NCBI GenBank assembly: GCA_948567375.1
Contig: OX419756.1
Location: 9,739,001-9,803,000 of the forward strand
From: Lunularia cruciata
Lineage: Eukaryota; Streptophyta; Marchantiopsida; Lunulariales; Lunulariaceae
Direction: 5' to 3'
Length of the DNA: 64,000 nucleotides
Position numbers and translations under genes: made by a program
Notes under the pieces: model-generated
Told to the model about the DNA's origin: nothing
Databases searched by the model: none
What the model saw: only the letters and a program-made list of their open reading frames with translations
In this document: piece by piece, positions 58,250-64,000 of the stretch
Numbering within the stretch: position 1 is the stretch's first letter
How the letters are laid out: each line of letters opens with the position of its first letter

Positions 58250-59132
58250 TGATCATTTTGCTCCACAAACTCCATCTGGGCAACTTGTCAAGGTTGCCCA
58301 TTCTTGAGTAGACATTCAGCGATGCAATGTCCCAACTGGCAACAATAAAAACAACCACCATTTTGTTGTAATTTCTCTCTATCTATAGTGCCAAGTGGTC
58401 CCTTTTGAATGACATCAATCTCCATTGGTGCTGGCTCCTCCACTTGTGTGTAGTGTATCAGTAGGTTCTATGGAGGTCAAGGTCAAGACCAAGTTGTTGC
58501 AACCAAGGAATCAAAATGTTTGGCCAACTGCATGGCTTCTTCTAAGTGTTGTGGCTCTTGCATGGTTACCTCTAATGTGATTCTTGACTTCAAGCCGCTC
58601 AAAAATTGATCTAGAGTTTCACCTTCTAGTATATGTGGAATTTGCATGATGGTGTTTTGGAATTGCGTGATGTAACTTCTTACAGAGCCAATCTGTTTCA
58701 ACTCTACCAACCTATCATGTGCAACTTGTATGGCATTTATAGCTTAGAACTGACAAACTATTGCACTCTTGAATTCTTCCTACTTCAAGATTATTGCAAA
58801 AATTTGTTGTTCAGCTTACTCTACTTGGAATCTCCACCCTAGCTTTGCCACTCCATCCAATTGGCTAGAAGTCAAGAGAATCTATTTTCACTCGTCTTGC
58901 AGATTGGTAACTTCAACCTTCACAAGCAAACATAAAATTCTCCATTGCACCCAAGAGATTATTGTCTTCAAATACCTTGGGTTTAGGGAATTGGATTTGA
59001 TCTTCTCCTTCTCAAATTGGTATTCTCTCTACATGCTCCTTTCATTGAAGATCTCTTTCATCCAACAATCAAGTAAGGTGCTTGATTTATTGCTACATAG
59101 CAAGGATAACCTTGGGCATTGCCGCCATGGTT
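58250..59132 (-). pseudogene. Element C: gag remnant
   Basis: Collinear with element A gag and full of stops. The frame at 58483-58710 reads [20 protein letters not shown], then GLKSRITLEVTMQEP and [19 protein letters not shown]. Frame breaks separate the knuckle region (58310-58350) from the core. Confidence 0.88.
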
Positions 59133-59386
59133 GCTACTCTATCACGCCACCCCTAATCTATCTAATTTATTAACACATAGAAGCAACAAGTCCACTATTC
59201 TCCATAAGTTACAACCGGAAGCACCAAAGGTTCCTCAGATATGGTGATCATATGCTGAAAATCCTTTCCAAAGCTTGAGGTGATGAATTGTGTGAAACTA
59301 TGCATGGGTAGTACTTGGACATGAAAATCCCAATGATTTGATGGAAGTGGTTTTGGTGGTCCATAAATTGTATCCATTCCATTCTT

Positions 59387-59398
59387 GCTCTGATACCA
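59387..59398 (-). other. Element C primer binding site
   Basis: TGGTATCAGAGC on the minus strand, intact in spite of the age of the copy. Confidence 0.9.
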
Positions 59399-59399
59399 A

Positions 59400-59792
59400 T
59401 GTAAAAGACCGAGACCAAGGAGAGAAATAGGAGAATGGAAACTCACATTAGGATACTTGAATGTGCAAGAACTCCAAATGCTTAGCATGAGCTTCGGCTC
59501 TTGTATTTATAGGGATAATACAAGGCTCTTGAGAAGCTTCTCAAGAAGCTTCCTTGAACCGCTTTCTTGGAGTCCAAGCCAAGTTAATTGGGAAGCTTCC
59601 TTCTAGGAGCTGCTTACTTGGTGTGCAAGCTAAGTTAGATGGAAGCTTGTAGAAGCTTCCTTCTAGAAGCAACCTACTTGGAGTGCAAGCTAAGCTAGCC
59701 AAGAAGCTTCCTAGATACTTCTGGAATATTCTAGGCTCATTTTTCCTATTTGCTACTTTGTTAGCCCTACTAACTTTGTCCATATTGTTACA
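59400..59792 (-). repeat. Element C 5' LTR
   Basis: 393 bp, with short deletions relative to the 425-bp partner. TATA TATTTATAG (complement of CTATAAATA) near 59505. TTCTGGAATATTC at 59719-59731 still fits TTCnnGAAnnTTC. Confidence 0.9.
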
Positions 59793-61478
59793 CAAACTCT
59801 CTTAAGTTCTAGATAGATTATAATTAGAGATTTGAGCTTATATTGATTTTTATATGTATACAATTATCCATCATGATCAAAATCCTTATGTTCCTTTAAA
59901 GGACCCCCTCCCACATTCTTTAGATTTAGAGTGCCATGTCTTAGATGGTAGAGTAGTGAGAGGAGTTGAAGTCTATACACTATGCATTGTTCTGTTATGG
60001 CTTGACAGGGAGCTATTACCTCAAGGTGGAGAGAGGGAGAGAGTGAAGTATGAGATAGAGAGATTGCCTTAGTATAAAGGGAACACCTTATTCTTGAGAG
60101 GGAGCATTCTTTAGCTAAGCAAGAGGATCACTTCATTACTACCACACTCGATATGAATATTATTTCTTGGAGACTTTGAGTTTCAGATGATCTTGCATCT
60201 CCACCCACTTTTAGACATATGCTTGGGGAGACTGAGTGGCTCAAGGAGAGGAGTATGACACTATTTTTTGAGAATAGACTTTCTAGACTTAGAATGTTGA
60301 AACAAATCTTCCTCTACATTATTTTGTTTTTTTTATCTTTGTTGTCTTGTGCATATGATGTGGGATACAAGCCCTTGCTCTTTCTAATGGAAGAACTTGG
60401 TCAAGTGGTTAGGGTGGTCACATTTTAGAGGTAGGAGTATTTATATGTACACACAATAGCCCAAAGTTAAAGAGTTTATAAAGTATTTTTTGACTTGGTT
60501 TGAGGCTATCATTTGGATGGATAAGCTAAGGATAGAAGAAGAGCATCTCCTGAGATCATGTGGGATGATCCCTAAGGGCATCCTTATGAGGATGTACTTC
60601 ATGGCCTTGCTTGATGTTGAAGACGGTTATTAGGATAGTGGAGAGGTTTCACCCATAAACCTTACAATGGATTTACAATCTTAGGTCTCTACCTTTGAGA
60701 TATATTGATAGTGCATTCCTCCCATATTGTACCATCCTCTAGCATTTACTCCATATTTGACAAGAGTAGGAGAGTCACATACCTCATCATGGGACAAAAC
60801 CAACCCATGTGAAATCAATAGAATCCATCATTTAAATGCATTTAAATGGACTCTAGTTTACTTATATCTTTGCATTGTTTATAAATTTTATAATGCTATA
60901 GTTTTATACTTTTCATTGTGAGTTACATTATGTGTAACTCACAATGCATATTAACATGTTACAAAGAATTGAATATTCCCTATTTCAAAAATCTTTTCCC
61001 ATCTCCAAGGTGGACCCCTTGTGTCTTTTTCACATTTAAAATTATGTTTTGTATAATATTCCTCCCCTTTGATAATTCTTTCTCTTTTTTTTTTGCCTTT
61101 TCTAAAATGCCTTTACTACTATTATTTTATCTAGAGATAAAAGCTACCACTTTTTTCACTCCTTTATCCTATCTACTCAAGAGACCCATCTATGTTTATA
61201 TTTTTATTATATGTCAAAGTTTAAAACCACTTTTCCATATTAGTCAGCTTATTTTCTTTGGAGTGGGACCTACACTTAGCTAATTAGCCATAGGTCTAAT
61301 TTTTGGCCCTTGCTGACTCCTTAGGGTAGATTTCCATTAAGCTTTTAATATTTTCACTTTTTGCCTCACAATTTTTTCCCTCTTATTTAGGCTTCATAGT
61401 TCTGGATCTAATTTGTTGCAACTTAATCCAAATTTAATTTCCTGGGTCTACCTTCCATTTAATGAGCTAATCTCTCTT
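59793..61478. other. Unassigned sequence
   Basis: The longest frame (59854-60072, 72 codons) matches nothing I know and is followed by stops in a decaying frame. A palindrome-like GTGAGTTACAT...ATGTGTAACTCAC lies at 60918-60942. Confidence 0.4.
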
Positions 61479-62700
61479 TTACCATATATCACTATCATAT
61501 GCACTAGAACTACAAGGGACAAGAATAAGCATTGGATCTTTCAGCCAGATGGACATCAATTTCTGAGAGCAACATGATAATGCTCTTAATTTCTTTGTGT
61601 TTTTCCCTTGCTTGGCTAATTCTAGGGTCATGGAATAAAAGCACTTTGCCTTTTCATTCCTCTCCTTAAATCTCAACTTTTGGGTGTTCACTCTCTCTTT
61701 TACTTCCATTTTAACTCTCACATTCTCTATCTTGGTAATCTTTTGAGCATTCATCTTTGCAAGATTACACCTCTCCATGGCCTCCAAAGAATCTCTCCTC
61801 AATTTAGTATGGCTCACCATACCTTGAGTAAGAGAGGATAATGTAGAGACAATTTTAGGTTGCATTTAGAGGATTTCCTCCTTTTATGCAATTCACACTC
61901 TTGCTCCTTCTCTCATTTGTCTTGTGCTCTGGTCGGAAGTTCATCTTTGGTTTAGTTCATCTTAGGTTGGATGTTCATCTTAGATTAGCTCTTGTAGTAT
62001 CAAGAACATCCTCCTTGAGACCTTGAATAAATTCCTCACTATCTTCTTGTGTGCTATTATGAATGGTATGAAATGGGAAGTACTAAATGGGATATTGTGA
62101 GCTTGGGAAGTTCTTGATAGAGGAATAGATTTTTGATATTTTCTCATCCTCTTTAGCAGTAACTCTATCTCCTATTTCATTCTCTTTGGTTGATAATTTA
62201 GAAGGTTTATTTCACTACCCATCCCTATGCTTACAAGGAAAGGTGGGGAAATGCTTACTCTACCTCCAAACAAAGCATTCATTTTGTCAAAATAAGGATA
62301 GAGGTGATTTAGTTTTTGCTCTATTGTAGTCCATTATTGCTTTATCTCCTTCTCAATAAGACACACACCTGTGTATTTATCCTTCCTGTCCCTAGCCTAT
62401 TTATAAGATTTCATATAATGAGAAAATTATTTTTTGCAATCTATCTCCATTCATGGACCCTTGAACCCTTTCCCAAATCTCACAAGAAATGTTGCCATGT
62501 AGTTGAATGTTATACTCTTTTGTATGGGTTTTTGACAAGTGCTTCCATGAATTTGCTTCAAATGCTAGGGATCTTCCAAATGATGGTCATTGATTTGAGA
62601 GTAATGATAGGGATCATTCTAAACATATCTTCATCACATTTTGCATTTCTCATAGAGGAAGAAGGAGCAGAGGTGCATCCAAACAACACCATTTGAAAAA
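61479..62700 (-). pseudogene. Decayed coiled-coil protein frame, unidentified
   Basis: The longest open part (61479-61865, 128 codons) contains SLTQGMVSHTKLRRDSLEAM, then MNAQKITKIENVRVKMEVKE and RFKERNEKAKCFYS, with heptad-like spacing and strong charge. Upstream on the same strand, frames broken by stops continue protein-like sequence (STQEDSEEFIQGLKEDVLDT near 62010-62075; DYNRAKTKSPLSL near 62325). It is probably a fragment of a repeat-borne protein and may be related to the frames at 1736-5310 and 18070-20530, but I cannot show this. Confidence 0.4.
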
Positions 62701-64000
62701 GATCTTGAAATCCAATACACTCTAATGTTGAGGGACCTATCAATGTGGGAATTGAATTGGGACTACTCTATAAACTTGCCAAAATAGGAAGCAAATAAGA
62801 GAGGGAGAGTGGAATGTAGGGATTTGCGTTTTTCTCCATTATGTCCTCCATGTTTGCTGAACTTAGTTCTAAACTTTTCAAGGACATGCACTAGGAATTT
62901 CTTGTAGTTCATATGAATTTCTTCAAGTTAGTGCAATGTATCAGTACATTTCTTCAAGTTGGCACACTATTAGAGGTCTCCTTTTCGCTTTGAGACCACA
63001 CTAATTCAAATTTCAATTATTTTGGCAGATGTTTGAATCCCCATTAATACATGAATACATGGCATACATGGCATATTTGGACAGGTTTCATTCAAAAATC
63101 TTATTGAAGATTACTTGTAATGAGCACTTTAATCAACCAAAAATCCCCAAATTCAACCCAAATTTCAATTGAGGAGATGGTCCATAAAAACCTGCTATAG
63201 CCCATAAACCTTAGGACCATTCACTTTTGGGTTCTTTTATCTTTAGAAGTCCCAAAGAAAATTTGAGGACACCTGCACCTTAGCCTAGCCGGAAGCCTCC
63301 CTTAATTTCCAAAAGTGAAACCCTCCTTTCAAATGAGAATCTTCCAGTAAGGTGAGAATCTTTCTAGTCGACTTGTCCTGGAAGTTTACTTCCCGTTGCT
63401 TGTGATAACAAGAGTTTGTTGGATCGCTATCAATGCACGCGTCGATGCCAACCACGTCGTCTACTCAGCAATTGGCTATGTGAGGTTAGTCCGCACTACC
63501 CTTAACTTAGGCCTCGCTAGCTATCTGTAAATTGAGATGTATCCTATAATAATATCTTCTAGATGAAGTTTTGACTATAAATCGAATGCATAATGCTAGA
63601 CTTTAGTTTTGGCCTGCCAATACCGCAGTACTTGATATGTTATAGTGTAGGAATACAATGCACGACTTTTATGTCAGCTAAAGGGGACTTCATTAAGTAA
63701 GGAAAGTAGATCCAGAGGATTGACTGGATCTCAGAGTGCCAAGTAAAGAGAATGTACTGGATATTAACACTGACAACAGCCAGATGTCATTCCCATATGA
63801 GACTAGGCTTTTATGCCTGCAGAATTTCTTGAGACCCATATGAGTCCTATCTGCCGAAAGATATTTTGGTATCACACTCTATAACGTGCCCTCTTAACGT
63901 TTCATTGGACTCCGTGCTCTTTTCCTTCTGGCACTGCTTGGTGCTTTGTGCTCCTGTTTTCGGTTCCCTCCGAGGTATTTTATATCTGTTTATATCCTAT
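62701..64000. other. Unassigned sequence with a less CpG-poor right end
   Basis: No gene supported. From about 63360 the sequence contains clusters of CpG (for example ATGCACGCGTCGATGCC near 63434 and CACGTCGTC near 63453), unlike the decayed repeats to the left. It may be the edge of a younger insertion or of a unique region continuing outside the window. Confidence 0.4.

Larger units (their letters stand above)
49614..59792 (-). mobile_element. Element C: old, internally deleted family-1 chromovirus hosting element B
   Basis: LTRs at 49614-50038 and 59400-59792, primer site at 59387-59398, and degenerate gag-pol on the minus strand. Element B is inserted just downstream of the gag-pol junction. 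About 1.05 kb of pol, from protease to late RT, is deleted at about 52258. Its own length is about 4.5 kb against 5,643 for A and B. No 5-bp target duplication is visible (AAAAA against AACTC). Confidence 0.9.

Noticed and set aside
49609-59797. A 5-bp target duplication for element C
   Set aside because: AAAAA on the left and AACTC on the right do not match. I report the longer flank similarity in its place.
59854-60072. A 72-codon open frame as a possible gene
   Set aside because: No recognised motif, no homologous copy in the window, and stops follow at once in the same frame.
1-64000. tRNA, rRNA or snRNA genes
   Set aside because: Apart from primer sites complementary to tRNA ends I saw no tRNA cloverleaf boxes or rRNA segments by eye. 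A tRNAscan-SE and Rfam search would settle this.

Overview
The window looks like intergenic heterochromatin from a large-genome plant, possibly a gymnosperm (weak inference). It is AT-rich and built from nested, decayed transposable elements. I found no intact host gene, tRNA, rRNA or CRISPR array. The plant assignment rests on chromodomain Ty3/gypsy elements primed by initiator Met-tRNA, plant-type PIF/Harbinger fossils, abundant solo LTRs, and C-to-T decay at CG and CHG sites.

Layout. 0-30 kb is old material: five solo LTRs of one family (here family 2), four LTR remnants of another (family G, including the one at 32.25 kb), a very decayed Ty3/gypsy element on the plus strand (element E, about 16-25 kb) broken up by later insertions, and two copies of an unidentified repeat with a decayed coiled-coil reading frame (about 1.7-5.5 kb minus, 18.1-21.3 kb plus). 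A PIF/Harbinger transposase fossil lies at 29.1-30.1 kb. 30.5-43.4 kb is element D, a minus-strand family-2 chromovirus with both LTRs, interrupted by a family-G solo LTR and by element A. Element A (36086-41728, minus) is a young chromovirus of family 1 with 423-bp LTRs and target duplication AGCAT. 43.4-49.6 kb holds a second PIF/Harbinger fossil, an (AT)n tract and short tandem arrays. 49.6-59.8 kb is element C, an old, internally deleted minus-strand family-1 copy carrying element B (52502-58144, plus, target duplication TTGCA), a near-identical relative of A. 59.8-64 kb is mostly unrecognised, with one decayed minus-strand coiled-coil frame.

How the best elements work. A and B are each 5,643 bp: LTR, Met-tRNA primer site, gag (299 codons, CCHC knuckle), then pol (protease, RT, RNase H, integrase, chromodomain), polypurine tract and LTR. 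Pol lies in the -1 frame relative to gag. The overlap carries a canonical slippery heptamer, a 6-nt spacer, a 10-bp stem and a matching 7-nt pseudoknot partner, all retained in old copy C with paired base changes. The LTR has a cluster of heat-shock-element-type GAAnnTTC repeats upstream of its TATA box. These two signals are the most interesting in the window. Both copies are inactivated by nonsense changes at CG/CHG sites, but together they show the ancestral layout.
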